This document shows, in pieces, positions 21,462 through 29,664 of a DNA stretch of 39,539 bases. Source of the DNA: a virus. Both the position numbers and the translations under genes were made by a program. The notes beneath the pieces are model-generated. The model did no database searches, was not told the DNA's origin, and worked only from the letters and a program-made list of their open reading frames with translations. Location of the stretch: positions 1 through 39,539 of IMG/VR virus record IMGVR_UViG_3300028734_000038; one strand, given 5' to 3'. Numbering within the stretch: the stretch's first letter is position 1; the number at the start of each line of letters is the position of its first letter.

Positions 21462-22499
21462 ATGGGCGGAAAAGCATTACAGAAATACGGAGTCTTTACT
21501 GAGAGAAAAGACACTGAGGAATTTATGAGAATTGGCAGGAAAATGCAAGATATAATCAAGACTGAAATCGGACTTGATACCGCCATTGTTAAATGTTTCC
21601 ACGAGAAACAAGATCATGGCGATTTGGACTTGCTGATCAAAATACCTGAAAGAACATTCGGAACTGGCGGTGGCATTAATCTGGCTAGCTTTGTTGAGAA
21701 CATCTTGAAACCAAGAGCTATCAATAACAATGGCGGAGTTATTTCATTCGACTTTGAAGAATTTCAAATCGACTTTATCTCAATTGAAGAAAGCGATTGG
21801 GAAATAGCTAATACTTATTTCTCTTATGATCCATTGGGAAATATCATGGGTAAAACCTATCATAAATTCAATTTATCATACGGCTGGAATGGTTTGTTTT
21901 ACAAATTCAGAAACCTAGACGGTAGAATCGGCGGAAACATCGAAATGACCAAAGACCCTAGGAAGATTTTTGAATTTGGAGACTACGATTACGACAGGTA
22001 TTTGAAAGGATTCAATTCAATTGACGAAATTTATGATTTCGTTATGAAGTCTAAATACTTTGATACCAGCATCTTTCAATTTGAAGACTTGAATCATATT
22101 GATCGTAAGAGAAACAAGAAAAGAAAATCTTACAATGAGTTTCTTGCTTTCATGAATGAGAACAACATCGGAACTAAATACACTTTTGATAAAAATAAGG
22201 AAAACTACATCGACATGATTGAAGAAGCTTTTCCCGAATCTAATTTGAAACATGAATTAAGTATCATAAAAAAGCGTGATGCTTTCCGTAGAGAACTGGC
22301 TAATAAATTCAGCGGTACGATTGTCATGGAATGGTTGCCAGAGTTGAAGGGTAAGGAATTGGGCTTGGCTTTGAGAGATTATAAAGAATCTCATGGTGAC
22401 GGCTATGAAAAGTATATCATGAACCATAATATTGATCAAATAAAAATCAATTTTATGGCGTTGTATAACGGAAATGACTTGCACATTCCAAAATTTTAA
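21462..22499 (+). CDS. Nucleotidyltransferase-like protein
   Basis: 345 residues. The segment KQDHGDLDLLIKI (residues ~49-61) fits the G-(D)-x-D-x-(L/I) metal motif of polymerase-beta-type nucleotidyltransferases, preceded by a glycine-starting helix (MGGKALQKYG) and followed by a third acidic strand (EFQIDFISIEESDW). The C-terminal 150 residues are helical. Activity (tRNA CCA addition, nucleotide transfer to protein or RNA) cannot be chosen from sequence; the phage tRNAs lack encoded CCA, which makes a tRNA substrate worth testing. Confidence 0.65.
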   Translation: MGGKALQKYGVFTERKDTEEFMRIGRKMQDIIKTEIGLDTAIVKCFHEKQDHGDLDLLIKIPERTFGTGGGINLASFVENILKPRAINNNGGVISFDFEEFQIDFISIEESDWEIANTYFSYDPLGNIMGKTYHKFNLSYGWNGLFYKFRNLDGRIGGNIEMTKDPRKIFEFGDYDYDRYLKGFNSIDEIYDFVMKSKYFDTSIFQFEDLNHIDRKRNKKRKSYNEFLAFMNENNIGTKYTFDKNKENYIDMIEEAFPESNLKHELSIIKKRDAFRRELANKFSGTIVMEWLPELKGKELGLALRDYKESHGDGYEKYIMNHNIDQIKINFMALYNGNDLHIPKF

Positions 22500-22508
22500 T
22501 TACCTTTG
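22479..22508 (+). promoter_or_regulatory. Host-type promoter
   Basis: TTG (22479-22481), 19-nt spacer, TACCTTTG (22501-22508), 16 bases before ATG 22525. It begins inside the end of the upstream gene. Confidence 0.7.
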
Positions 22509-22524
22509 TAAAAAAATTTGAAAT

Positions 22525-22956
22525 ATGAAACTATATAAGGCTTTAAAACTGAAAAAGAAATTGACTGGCGAAATTGCTAGTTTGAAATTATTAATTCTTT
22601 CTAAGAACTCATACGTGGAAGGTTCAAAGGTAAACTATGTTGTGACTGAACTGTATGATGAACTGTTGGTAAAAATAAATGCTTTGGTTGATTTGAAAAT
22701 GTCGATCAATGCAGCAAATGCCGACATTCAAGAAAGTATTTATAATCTTGCTGAATTGAAAGGCATGATTTCTTTCTGGCAGCAAATGCCGACAGCCGAA
22801 GGTGTTATTAGTAATACTTACTCGGAAGCAGCCGCAAAGACTTATGTGGCTACCTTTAATGAAGTTTTTAAAGATAATCTCATTAAAAACTTACAGACTG
22901 ACGTTGATACGATTCAGGAAGAAATCGATACATATAATTATACCAAAGAAGTTTAA
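22525..22956 (+). CDS. Septicolysin/DIP1984-like coiled-coil protein
   Basis: 143 residues, nearly all helical: KLYKALKLKKKLTGEIASLKL at the start, a central LVKINALVDLKMSINAANADIQ, and a C-terminal LQTDVDTIQEEIDTYN. The opening (ALKLKKKLTGEIA.L...I...NSYVEG) resembles the DIP1984/septicolysin-like family found in phages and bacteria. Function not established. Confidence 0.65.
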   Translation: MKLYKALKLKKKLTGEIASLKLLILSKNSYVEGSKVNYVVTELYDELLVKINALVDLKMSINAANADIQESIYNLAELKGMISFWQQMPTAEGVISNTYSEAAAKTYVATFNEVFKDNLIKNLQTDVDTIQEEIDTYNYTKEV

Positions 22957-23137
22957 AACATAAGGGAAGTCGAGGAATTAGTGTAAAAATCAACGATAGT
23001 TACATGTAAAACTGAAAACGATAATGATATCAACATTAAAATTCAAGTCTTATGCGTATCAAAAATCACTCGTCAAAATTGAAAACTCATTTTATCTACT
23101 TTTATATTAACAAATCGATTTTCCTTTTACATTTTTT
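22957..23137 (+). other. Intergenic region, nothing definite
   Basis: 181 bases, very AT-rich, no ORF or tRNA. A weak host-type promoter may lie at the end (TTG ... TACTTTTA just before 23110; last base deviates from TTTG). Confidence 0.4.
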
Positions 23138-23518
23138 ATGAGAGAAACAATAGAAAAACTAACGGAAGAAGAAAAGTCTGCATTGCTTTTAAAGTACGCT
23201 GACCTTTCTTCTTATTATATTAAAGAACATTTATATGACCCACTTATCTCTGCGGTCATTTTAGATACGTGTTTTAAGCACTTAGAAGCGAATTACAAGG
23301 ATTCATCGAAAGTAGCTAAAGCATGGGCTGTAACCATCGTTATGCGCAACTATGACGACCTGCTTGATGTTGGACATATCAGACATATGATCGAGAAGTT
23401 CTTAATGTATTATGCCAGCAGCAAGTATGAGGAATATTGTGCTGATATAGCTCTTTGGAATAATGACTTTGCCAAAGACGCCGAATTTATTAGGAACTAT
23501 TGCTCAACCGAATTATGA
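23138..23518 (+). CDS. Unknown helical protein
   Basis: 126 residues, predominantly helical with many aromatic residues (KYADLSSYYIKEHLYDP, then FLMYYASSKYEEYCADIALW). No motif recognised. Overlaps the next start by 4 nt (ATGA), so the two are translationally coupled. Confidence 0.8.
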   Translation: MRETIEKLTEEEKSALLLKYADLSSYYIKEHLYDPLISAVILDTCFKHLEANYKDSSKVAKAWAVTIVMRNYDDLLDVGHIRHMIEKFLMYYASSKYEEYCADIALWNNDFAKDAEFIRNYCSTEL

Positions 23519-23694
23519 GCACAAATTATAATGTTTATAAGGGTAAAAATGGCGTTGAGCATGTGCTTGTAAGATTCACATGGTTTGATGATAAGGGCGA
23601 CCCAAACTATATCGAATCGCATGATCTTGATTCTGCTGCCGAAATACTTGGTCTATTGCGTGGTGAGACATGCCTTGGCGATTTAGAGCCATAA
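23515..23694 (+). CDS. Small unknown protein
   Basis: 59 residues from ATG 23515. Sequence MSTNYNVYKGKNGVEHVLV then FTWFDDKGDPNYIESHDLDSA suggests a small beta-sheet protein. No family recognised. Confidence 0.7.
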   Translation: MSTNYNVYKGKNGVEHVLVRFTWFDDKGDPNYIESHDLDSAAEILGLLRGETCLGDLEP

Positions 23695-23742
23695 TTAATT
23701 ATTCAACTATTTATGCCTGTATGCTCTAATGCATAATTCAAT

Positions 23743-23958
23743 ATGGCAAATTATATTAAATATAAGAGATCAACAAAGAAATTCGATCTAGGATATAACC
23801 AAGAAGATATTCAAGCATTCTTAGACTCATTAATTGTGGAGGGTTGGAGAATTATCACATATGAGGAAAAGCCTAATAACGATAATGATGGATTTACAAT
23901 GTATTTACTTTGCGGCAAAGAAAAAACTGAATGGGGAAAAGATAAACAAGTATTATAA
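23743..23958 (+). CDS. Small unknown protein
   Basis: 71 residues: DIQAFLDSLIVEGWRIITYEE in the centre recalls the short helix-loop-strand of DUF4177-like phage proteins (F...L...GW.I..Y), followed by GFTMYLLCGKEK. Tentative resemblance only. Confidence 0.7.
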   Translation: MANYIKYKRSTKKFDLGYNQEDIQAFLDSLIVEGWRIITYEEKPNNDNDGFTMYLLCGKEKTEWGKDKQVL

Positions 23959-23964
23959 ATTTGC

Positions 23965-23995
23965 TTGTTTATAAAACATTTATTATATACCTTTG
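23965..23995 (+). promoter_or_regulatory. Host-type promoter
   Basis: TTG (23965-23967), 20-nt spacer, TACCTTTG (23988-23995), 15 bases before ATG 24011. Confidence 0.75.
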
Positions 23996-24010
23996 TCAAA
24001 AATATAATTC

Positions 24011-24358
24011 ATGACAAATAAAAACAATAATCAAATCTCTGGTAAAACTGATAACAATATCGCAAACACATATTCAGGTATAACCACTGGCATTATAAAT
24101 GCATTTCCTTGGAATGGCTCAGCTAGCACATATGTTACAGCACCAAAGTATTCAAGTGTTGAACTGATCGATACACTGATATTTGAAGACAGAATTGAAT
24201 TGGTTTACAAGGGAGTACTTTCATTAAGTACATGGTCACAAGGTTATAATATCGAAATTTGGAAAAACGTATACGGATGCGTTGACGGTAAGTTTTCCAT
24301 GATTGAACATGTAATCGGAGAATACATACCAGCACAAGATGAATCTTATAGCTTCTAA
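24011..24358 (+). CDS. Unknown protein, single-gene unit
   Basis: 115 residues with an Asn-rich N-terminus (TNKNNNQISGKTDNNIANTY), then strand-rich SSVELIDTLIFEDRIELVYKG and IEIWKNVYGCVDGKFSMIEHV. No family recognised. It has its own host-type promoter and terminator, unusual for so small a gene and a sign of independent, perhaps early, expression. Confidence 0.75.
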   Translation: MTNKNNNQISGKTDNNIANTYSGITTGIINAFPWNGSASTYVTAPKYSSVELIDTLIFEDRIELVYKGVLSLSTWSQGYNIEIWKNVYGCVDGKFSMIEHVIGEYIPAQDESYSF

Positions 24359-24360
24359 GA

Positions 24361-24397
24361 AAATAAAACCATGACAAAAATTCATGGTTTTATTTTT
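24361..24397 (+). terminator. Rho-independent terminator
   Basis: A perfect 14-bp A-rich stem around ACCATGA/TCATGGT, 7-nt loop and T5 tail, 3 bases after the stop at 24358. Confidence 0.88.
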
Positions 24398-24405
24398 AAA
24401 TTATC

Positions 24406-24436
24406 TTGTAGATTCAATATTAATTACTTACTTTTG
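24406..24436 (+). promoter_or_regulatory. Host-type promoter
   Basis: TTG (24406-24408), 20-nt spacer, TACTTTTG (24429-24436). Drives the damaged small gene at 24460 and the cysteine-hydrolase unit. Confidence 0.75.
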
Positions 24437-24459
24437 TACAGCATAATAAACTAATAATT

Positions 24460-24712
24460 GTGCGACAATATAAACTAATAATTAATAGACGGCGATACAG
24501 TTCACACATATCCTAGTTGCTCGAAAATTATATATTCTAGTAAACCAACTGTTTACAAAGAAGGCGACTATGGTCACTCATTTGCTTTTGGTTATTACAT
24601 TATAAATGAGAAACTTGAGCATGTTTATATTAACACAAATCAAGATGAATATGTTAGGCTCTGGAAACAATACGTAAAAGTTGATGAAAAAGATATATCA
24701 AACAATAATTGA
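24460..24712 (+). pseudogene. Small gene broken at its 5' end
   Basis: From ~24488 to TGA 24712 a clean 74-residue protein tail is encoded (DGDTVHTYPSCSKIIYSSKP..., ending VDEKDISNNN), overlapping the next gene by 29 nt as real phage genes do. No ATG, GTG or TTG precedes it in frame. GTG 24460 opens a different frame (VRQYKLIIN) that would join it smoothly if one A were lost near 24484, giving ...KLIIIDGD. Likely a single-base frameshift or a sequencing error. Confidence 0.5.
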
Positions 24713-25130
24713 TAAAAATCATGGCAATTGCATGCAAGCTACTATTGCCAGTATATTTGATTTAACTTTAGATCAAGTTCCAAATTTTATTGAACTTGGA
24801 TGCGAATGGTTTAATGTTATGGGACAAATGTATATTGATCGAGGCTATGACTTATGCTGTTTCAATCCTCAAAGAGATATTGAACAAACCAGAGAAGTAC
24901 TTAATATAGATAAGGGAGTTAATGGATATTGGGTTGCCACAGTTGATAGCATTTATTTTGGCAAGGCTGTAAGTCATTCAGTTATCATAGATAAAGACTT
25001 AAATGTGGTGCATGACCCCAATCCGAATAATATAGGTCACGTCTATGAATTTGGCGATATAAAATCTATAGACGTGTGCGGAAAAAATAATTGGTATATA
25101 GATATTGATGGAAAACTAATAATCAAATAA
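24684..25130 (+). CDS. Papain-like (C39-type) cysteine hydrolase
   Basis: 148 residues from ATG 24684. A catalytic Cys sits at the start of a helix, C16 in KNHGNCMQATIASIF; the family's (V)PNFIEL follows; the partner His is H98 in AVSHSVIID and the third residue D111 in VVHDPNP. This Cys-His-Asp arrangement is seen in phage proteins related to C39 peptidases and transglutaminase-like folds. Substrate unknown; could be a peptidase or an amide hydrolase acting on host protein. Confidence 0.75.
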   Translation: MKKIYQTIIDKNHGNCMQATIASIFDLTLDQVPNFIELGCEWFNVMGQMYIDRGYDLCCFNPQRDIEQTREVLNIDKGVNGYWVATVDSIYFGKAVSHSVIIDKDLNVVHDPNPNNIGHVYEFGDIKSIDVCGKNNWYIDIDGKLIIK

Positions 25131-25131
25131 A

Positions 25132-25380
25132 ATGGAAGAAAAAATGAAAATACTCTTATTGAGTGACGAAGAAGTAAAATGGCGAATATTCGAAGAAGCC
25201 ACATTAAAAGCATATGAACTCATTGGCGCAAATCCTGTGACAATTGAAGTTGATAACAATGATTATGGTTTTGATTTTGTTTATGGCTTCTGGGTTAATA
25301 ACAAGTCCGAAGGCGGCAGAGTGCTGCTAAGCCGTGATAAAGAAAAATGTATTGAAATGTTAAAAATAATACTACCATAA
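25132..25380 (+). CDS. Small unknown protein
   Basis: 82 residues; second Met at residue 5 is an alternative start. Central FEEATLKAYELIGANPVTIEVDNN, then VLLSRDKEKCIEMLKIILP. Alpha/beta, no family. Two bases separate it from the genes on either side, so it lies in an operon from ~24440 to 27122. Confidence 0.75.
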   Translation: MEEKMKILLLSDEEVKWRIFEEATLKAYELIGANPVTIEVDNNDYGFDFVYGFWVNNKSEGGRVLLSRDKEKCIEMLKIILP

Positions 25381-25381
25381 A

Positions 25382-25765
25382 ATGGAAGAAGTTGAAGGAT
25401 TAGTTAGCGACGAACAAGGTGAGCGTGTCGAGCCAGTTGTTGAAAACATTGGTAAAGAATTTTTTGAATGGGCAGATAAATACTGGTCACTTAATGTCTT
25501 TATAACTAAGGGCATCGAAGTCGTAGGCAAACGAGAGGACTCAGAAGTATGTTTATATGAGATAATGAAAACATACTTTATAAAAAAGATTAATGAACTT
25601 GCTGAACAAAAATATGCAAAGCCTGAACCAAATAAAGAACTCTTAACGGAACTTTGCGACTATATTGGAACGCATATTTATAAAATTGGGAGGATTGCTC
25701 CAGAAGATATTCCTGTTCAATCAAATTCAGAACTAGTTGAAGAATTCTTAAAAACCAGAAAATGA
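25382..25765 (+). CDS. Unknown protein
   Basis: 127 residues, acidic N-terminus (MEEVEGLVSDEQGERVE), helical remainder (FFEWADKYWSLNVFITKGIEV, LYEIMKTYFIKKINELAEQKY). No family recognised. Overlaps the next start by 4 nt (ATGA). Confidence 0.75.
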   Translation: MEEVEGLVSDEQGERVEPVVENIGKEFFEWADKYWSLNVFITKGIEVVGKREDSEVCLYEIMKTYFIKKINELAEQKYAKPEPNKELLTELCDYIGTHIYKIGRIAPEDIPVQSNSELVEEFLKTRK

Positions 25766-26229
25766 TAAAGACATTGGCAGAATCATGTGTAATTAATGAT
25801 ATAATCTCGGATATGTTTTTACCATACGAACTATCATTAAAATTAAAGGAACTTAAATTCAATGAACCCTGCTTGGCATTCTATGCAACAGATCCTTTCA
25901 CTAAGGCAGATGATATGCAGCTAAAGATGGTAAAGCAATTACCAAATACTCCGATAGACGCATGTAGGAATTCAGAATTTGGAGGCAGCATAGCTGCACC
26001 AACATTTCAACAAGCATCCGACTGGATATTGTTAAAGTATGGATATTTTATATCGTCAACATATGACACATATAAAAAGCTGCATGGAGCAATGGCTGGC
26101 GATTATTATGACCTATATTTTGCTGGATATCATGCGACACAAAATATTGCTATGATTGCAATCATTAAAAAAATGCTTCTTTTAATATCTGAAAATTTAC
26201 TTGAAGGGGATGGTAAATGCGAAAAGTAG
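25762..26229 (+). CDS. Phage protein of the 'cognate start YELSLKLKELKF' type
   Basis: 155 residues. MFLPYELSLKLKELKFNEPCLAFY at residues 18-42, then IAAPTFQQASDWILLKYGYFIS near residue 75 and a C-terminal helix. This L.LKELGF.EPC...Y ... APTFQQA.DW..... pattern is common in phage proteins that appear near replication or metabolism genes; function unknown. The last 13 nt overlap the Mom-like gene. Confidence 0.8.
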   Translation: MIKTLAESCVINDIISDMFLPYELSLKLKELKFNEPCLAFYATDPFTKADDMQLKMVKQLPNTPIDACRNSEFGGSIAAPTFQQASDWILLKYGYFISSTYDTYKKLHGAMAGDYYDLYFAGYHATQNIAMIAIIKKMLLLISENLLEGDGKCEK

Positions 26230-27122
26230 GCGAGTTCGAAGAGAGATTGAAAGCATACAACGAAGATCATTGCTGGCAATACGACATACGTGTGAAGAAC
26301 ATGGAAGCCGATCTAAGCAATGGACAGTTCGACGCCGACTACTGCGACAAATTAAGAGTCTCCGATTTTATATTCGAAAACATTATAGATAAAAAAGAAC
26401 AGCAAAATCTTAAAAAGTTTATCGAACGTCATGAGTGGCTCGGAACATTATCTCAATATACGACACATTGGTTCGCTTGCTATCATATTCATAATGACGT
26501 AAAGATAATCGCTGGCGTAATATTATTCAATGTTCCAAACTCCTTTAGCAAAATACTCGGCGAGGAAACTCCACAACTGGAAAGACTTATAAGCCGAGGT
26601 GCTTGCATATCATGGTCGCCAAAGAACTTGGCAAGTGCTTTCTTAATGTGGTGCATCACATGGATGGTAAAGAATACACAGTACAGACTATTCACAGCCT
26701 ATTCAGACCCAACTGCAAAAGAATTAGGCACAATTTATCAAGCATGTAACTTTTATTACATGGGACAGAGTGCTGGAGCAACCAATCGCTACATAAATCC
26801 TTATAACGGAAAGATTGTGTCCGATAGATATTTCAGACAAAAGACTTCTTACAAAAAGTTCGCAATCGAAATGGGAATCGAATGGCAAAAGAATTGGAAT
26901 CACCCAACTGGAATGTGCTGGGATAATATGTCGAAAGAAACCGAACAAAGATTGAGGGACTATTCAAAAATGAAACAAAGTCAGGCAGAAATTATTCAAA
27001 TGCCTTCTAAACATAAATATGCATATGTGCTCGGCGTAACCAAACACGAAACACGCCAATTGAGAAAGCTTTATGAGTCAAAGAATAAAAATCATGAATA
27101 TCCTAAAGACAGAGGAAAATAA
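26217..27122 (+). CDS. GNAT-fold acyltransferase, Mom-like
   Basis: 301 residues. The middle (residues ~115-185) has a GNAT-type pattern: VKIIAGVILFNVPNSF, ERLISRGACISWSPKNLASAFLMWC, RLFTAYSDPTAKELGTIYQACNFYYMG. The sequence R-G-A-C...P-K-N..S......Y-S-D-P....G-x-I-Y-Q-A-x-N is the arrangement of the phage Mom family, which modifies adenine in phage DNA to evade restriction. The C-terminal ~100 residues are basic and helical, plausible for DNA binding. Mom membership is inferred from motif layout; a different acyltransferase remains possible. Confidence 0.7.
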   Translation: MRKVGEFEERLKAYNEDHCWQYDIRVKNMEADLSNGQFDADYCDKLRVSDFIFENIIDKKEQQNLKKFIERHEWLGTLSQYTTHWFACYHIHNDVKIIAGVILFNVPNSFSKILGEETPQLERLISRGACISWSPKNLASAFLMWCITWMVKNTQYRLFTAYSDPTAKELGTIYQACNFYYMGQSAGATNRYINPYNGKIVSDRYFRQKTSYKKFAIEMGIEWQKNWNHPTGMCWDNMSKETEQRLRDYSKMKQSQAEIIQMPSKHKYAYVLGVTKHETRQLRKLYESKNKNHEYPKDRGK

Positions 27123-27166
27123 GAAATAGTTTCGAATAAAAACAGTATTTATAAAAAAATACATTT

Positions 27167-28630
27167 ATGACAGATATTATTAAGCTAATCAGCGAAGAAC
27201 TTAACAGACTAACACCTGTTGTACTCAATGAGAACCATATTTACGAAGCCGAAGACGATACAGAGGATCAAGAAGAACCCGAACAAGTTACACAAGCTGC
27301 AAATAACTTCGAACAAATGGCAAACGCCGTTAAGCCAGAAGGCGACGTAGAAGCTATCGGAATGCCAAACGAAAGCCAAATAGGTGGCTTCACTGTCTAT
27401 ATTCCTGTAAGCAGAGAATACTCATTAAATAAGGTAATCGCCTCAATGATCAAAGCAGCGACTAAGCTCGGAGTCACTCCACCTGTTATAACCAAAGGCA
27501 ATAAAACAACTAAGGTAGTTACAGTCGATGGCTACAAATATGCCGTAGACGTAATCCCTGTCAGCGTAAATGTTGATCAAGTGTTCAGAATGCCAGGTAA
27601 TTACAAGCTGGAAGCAGTCGTGGACACAAGAAGCGGCGGAAGTGTTGCAGTGGGTACAGACCCAATTCCTCATGAATTATTAAACGGTTCACAAGATTGC
27701 GACTACTGTCACCAAAAAAGAGATCGTATAAAAAGCTTTATCGTAAGAGGCGGAGCAGACAATGGATATAAAACATTGGGAAGTAATTGTGTAAACAAAT
27801 TCTTAGGAATTAATCCAGCCAAATATTTAAGAATGCTGGACGTATATTCATTGTTTAAAAACACAATGGAACAATTCGAAGAAGATGGCTTTGGAAACGA
27901 AGGTGGCGGCGGTGGATTTGGAATCAGTGCTAAACTAAGAATCTTTGATCTACCAAAAGCAATAACTATTGTTCATAATGTATTAAAAGCAGACGGTGGC
28001 AATATTAAACGTGATTGGGTGTATCCTGATAATGGCAGAAAATACCAAACAAATGAAGGAGAAGCAACTGCTGATAAAGCAGAGGAAATTATGGACGACC
28101 CAGACCAAAGAGATAACATAAAGGTAGACGAGGATTACGTGAAAGGCTTTATTGACTTTTTGAAAAACTTTGAAATACCTAAAGACGCCAAATACGAATT
28201 TCAAGAATATCTTCACAAGATGAAGGAAATCCCTAATAAAGATTTCAGATACGTCGATACTGCCTTCTTAGCTTCTGCCGAAAACTATTTCGACCAAAAC
28301 CAAGCAAGACTCGCTGCGCCAGAATCAAACTTCGTAGGCGAAGAAGGTGCTAAAGTCAAAATAAAAGACGCTACAGTAACTGGCGTTCGCTCTGGCGACG
28401 GTGCATACGGCACATGGTACTTATGGACATTCGTTGACCCAGCAGGTAACGTCTTAAAGAAATTCGGTGAACTTAATACAAAATTCAGAACCTTCGAAGA
28501 CCCTAGACATGATGCATTATTAGGAGATATCAATAAAGGCGATAAATTCAGCTTTACAACGGATATTAAGAAACACGAAGTATTCAATAACCAAAAATCA
28601 ACCCAGCTGGGCAGATTGTCTAAATTCTAA
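27167..28630 (+). CDS. Large zinc-binding phage protein, possible internal head protein
   Basis: 487 residues. Residues 1-22 form an amphipathic helix ending LNE (TDIIKLISEELNRLTP...), like two other proteins downstream. Residues ~25-60 are acidic linker. A treble-clef-like site follows near residue 178: CDYCHQKRDRIKSFIV, then GYKTLGSNCVNKFLG. An acidic/glycine stretch sits near 245. The C-terminus (~395-487; VKIKDATVTGV, then WYLWTFVDPAGNVLKKFG, ending QLGRLSK) looks like an OB-type fold seen at the end of related phage proteins. Nucleic-acid binding is likely; exact role unknown. Confidence 0.78.
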   Translation: MTDIIKLISEELNRLTPVVLNENHIYEAEDDTEDQEEPEQVTQAANNFEQMANAVKPEGDVEAIGMPNESQIGGFTVYIPVSREYSLNKVIASMIKAATKLGVTPPVITKGNKTTKVVTVDGYKYAVDVIPVSVNVDQVFRMPGNYKLEAVVDTRSGGSVAVGTDPIPHELLNGSQDCDYCHQKRDRIKSFIVRGGADNGYKTLGSNCVNKFLGINPAKYLRMLDVYSLFKNTMEQFEEDGFGNEGGGGGFGISAKLRIFDLPKAITIVHNVLKADGGNIKRDWVYPDNGRKYQTNEGEATADKAEEIMDDPDQRDNIKVDEDYVKGFIDFLKNFEIPKDAKYEFQEYLHKMKEIPNKDFRYVDTAFLASAENYFDQNQARLAAPESNFVGEEGAKVKIKDATVTGVRSGDGAYGTWYLWTFVDPAGNVLKKFGELNTKFRTFEDPRHDALLGDINKGDKFSFTTDIKKHEVFNNQKSTQLGRLSKF

Positions 28631-28632
28631 TC

Positions 28633-29058
28633 ATGAATACTATATTATGTGCAGCCTTTTGCGGTACAGGCAAAACATACTTCTGTGAGAAAAATGCTAA
28701 AGCCATTGAAATAGAATACTGGAAGTATAAAGACAAAGGATTGCAAAAAGAGTATATTGCTGATGTGAAAAAACACTTTGGCAAGGTCAAGCATATTTTT
28801 ATTGCTACCGATCCAGAAGGCTTGAAACTTTTAAATAATGAGGGATTTAATATAACTCTCATTTATCCGAATAATGAATTACGAAACGAATATCTTGATA
28901 GATATATTGAAAGAGATAGCCCACATGAATTTATAGGGGCATTTATGAAATACTGGAATCTATGGATTGACGAATTAAAAGAACAAAAATATTGTGAACA
29001 TATTATATTAGAAAAGGGTCAATACTTGCAAGACGTTATCAAAAAACTAAAACCATGA
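28633..29058 (+). CDS. P-loop kinase-like protein
   Basis: 141 residues with a Walker A-like start (ILCAAFCGTGKTYFCEKN, GTGKT at residues 11-15) in which the first Gly of GxxxxGKT is Ala. An EYW segment (residue ~29) and HIFIATDPEGLKLL follow, then a lid-like RDSPHEFI. Resembles small phage P-loop proteins of the FPGTGKS type, related to nucleotide kinases. Substrate not deducible. Overlaps the next gene by 4 nt. Confidence 0.8.
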   Translation: MNTILCAAFCGTGKTYFCEKNAKAIEIEYWKYKDKGLQKEYIADVKKHFGKVKHIFIATDPEGLKLLNNEGFNITLIYPNNELRNEYLDRYIERDSPHEFIGAFMKYWNLWIDELKEQKYCEHIILEKGQYLQDVIKKLKP

Positions 29059-29660
29059 ACATAAATAATATCATAAAAGACGAGTTATCCAAACTCAATG
29101 AAGACGTCATCGAAAAGTCTAGCGACCCAAACACCATGTCATTCTATCATGGCGGCAACCTAGATCGCTATGACGATTCCTTATCTCAGAAAAAAGGCAG
29201 ATACGAATACGGTGCAGGCTTGTACTTAACAACCCACTACGAAACCGCTAATAAGTACTCCAAAGGCTCTAGGAAGATTTATATCATAGAAGTCAATAAA
29301 GGAAACGATATAGCTAACGTCTGGCTGGACTTCAATAACGTAAAAGCTTTTATAAATCTCTACGCAATCAATAACATGCGCAAAGAACTTATTAATACCT
29401 TAACCAAATACGATAAGGACGGCAAAGTTCCAGCTTATATCCTGAACAACATCTTAAATAATAACCAAGCTATAAGACCTTCAAATACAAAAGCCGTAAG
29501 ACAATTCTATATAGAAAATAACATCGACTACGACATAGTAAATAACCCTTTCGGCTGGGGCGAAGAAATGATGGTGCTTTATAATATGAAGAAAATAAAG
29601 TCAGCGAGGATAATCAAACCTACCGACAAGATAAAAGACCTTTTAATAAAAAACAATTAA
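29055..29660 (+). CDS. ADP-ribosyltransferase with N-terminal targeting helix
   Basis: 201 residues. ART-type H-Y-E triad: H32 in FYHGG, Y57 in GAGLYLTTHYETANKYS, and E170/E171 in GWGEEMMVLYN; the strand IYIIEV sits between as in the family. These enzymes move ADP-ribose from NAD to protein, RNA or DNA. Residues 1-16 (NINNIIKDELSKLNE) form the helix shared with the proteins at 27167 and 29665. By analogy with T4 Alt it may be packaged in the head and injected to modify host RNA polymerase or other targets; the analogy is inference. Confidence 0.82.
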   Translation: MNINNIIKDELSKLNEDVIEKSSDPNTMSFYHGGNLDRYDDSLSQKKGRYEYGAGLYLTTHYETANKYSKGSRKIYIIEVNKGNDIANVWLDFNNVKAFINLYAINNMRKELINTLTKYDKDGKVPAYILNNILNNNQAIRPSNTKAVRQFYIENNIDYDIVNNPFGWGEEMMVLYNMKKIKSARIIKPTDKIKDLLIKNN

Positions 29661-29664
29661 TTCA

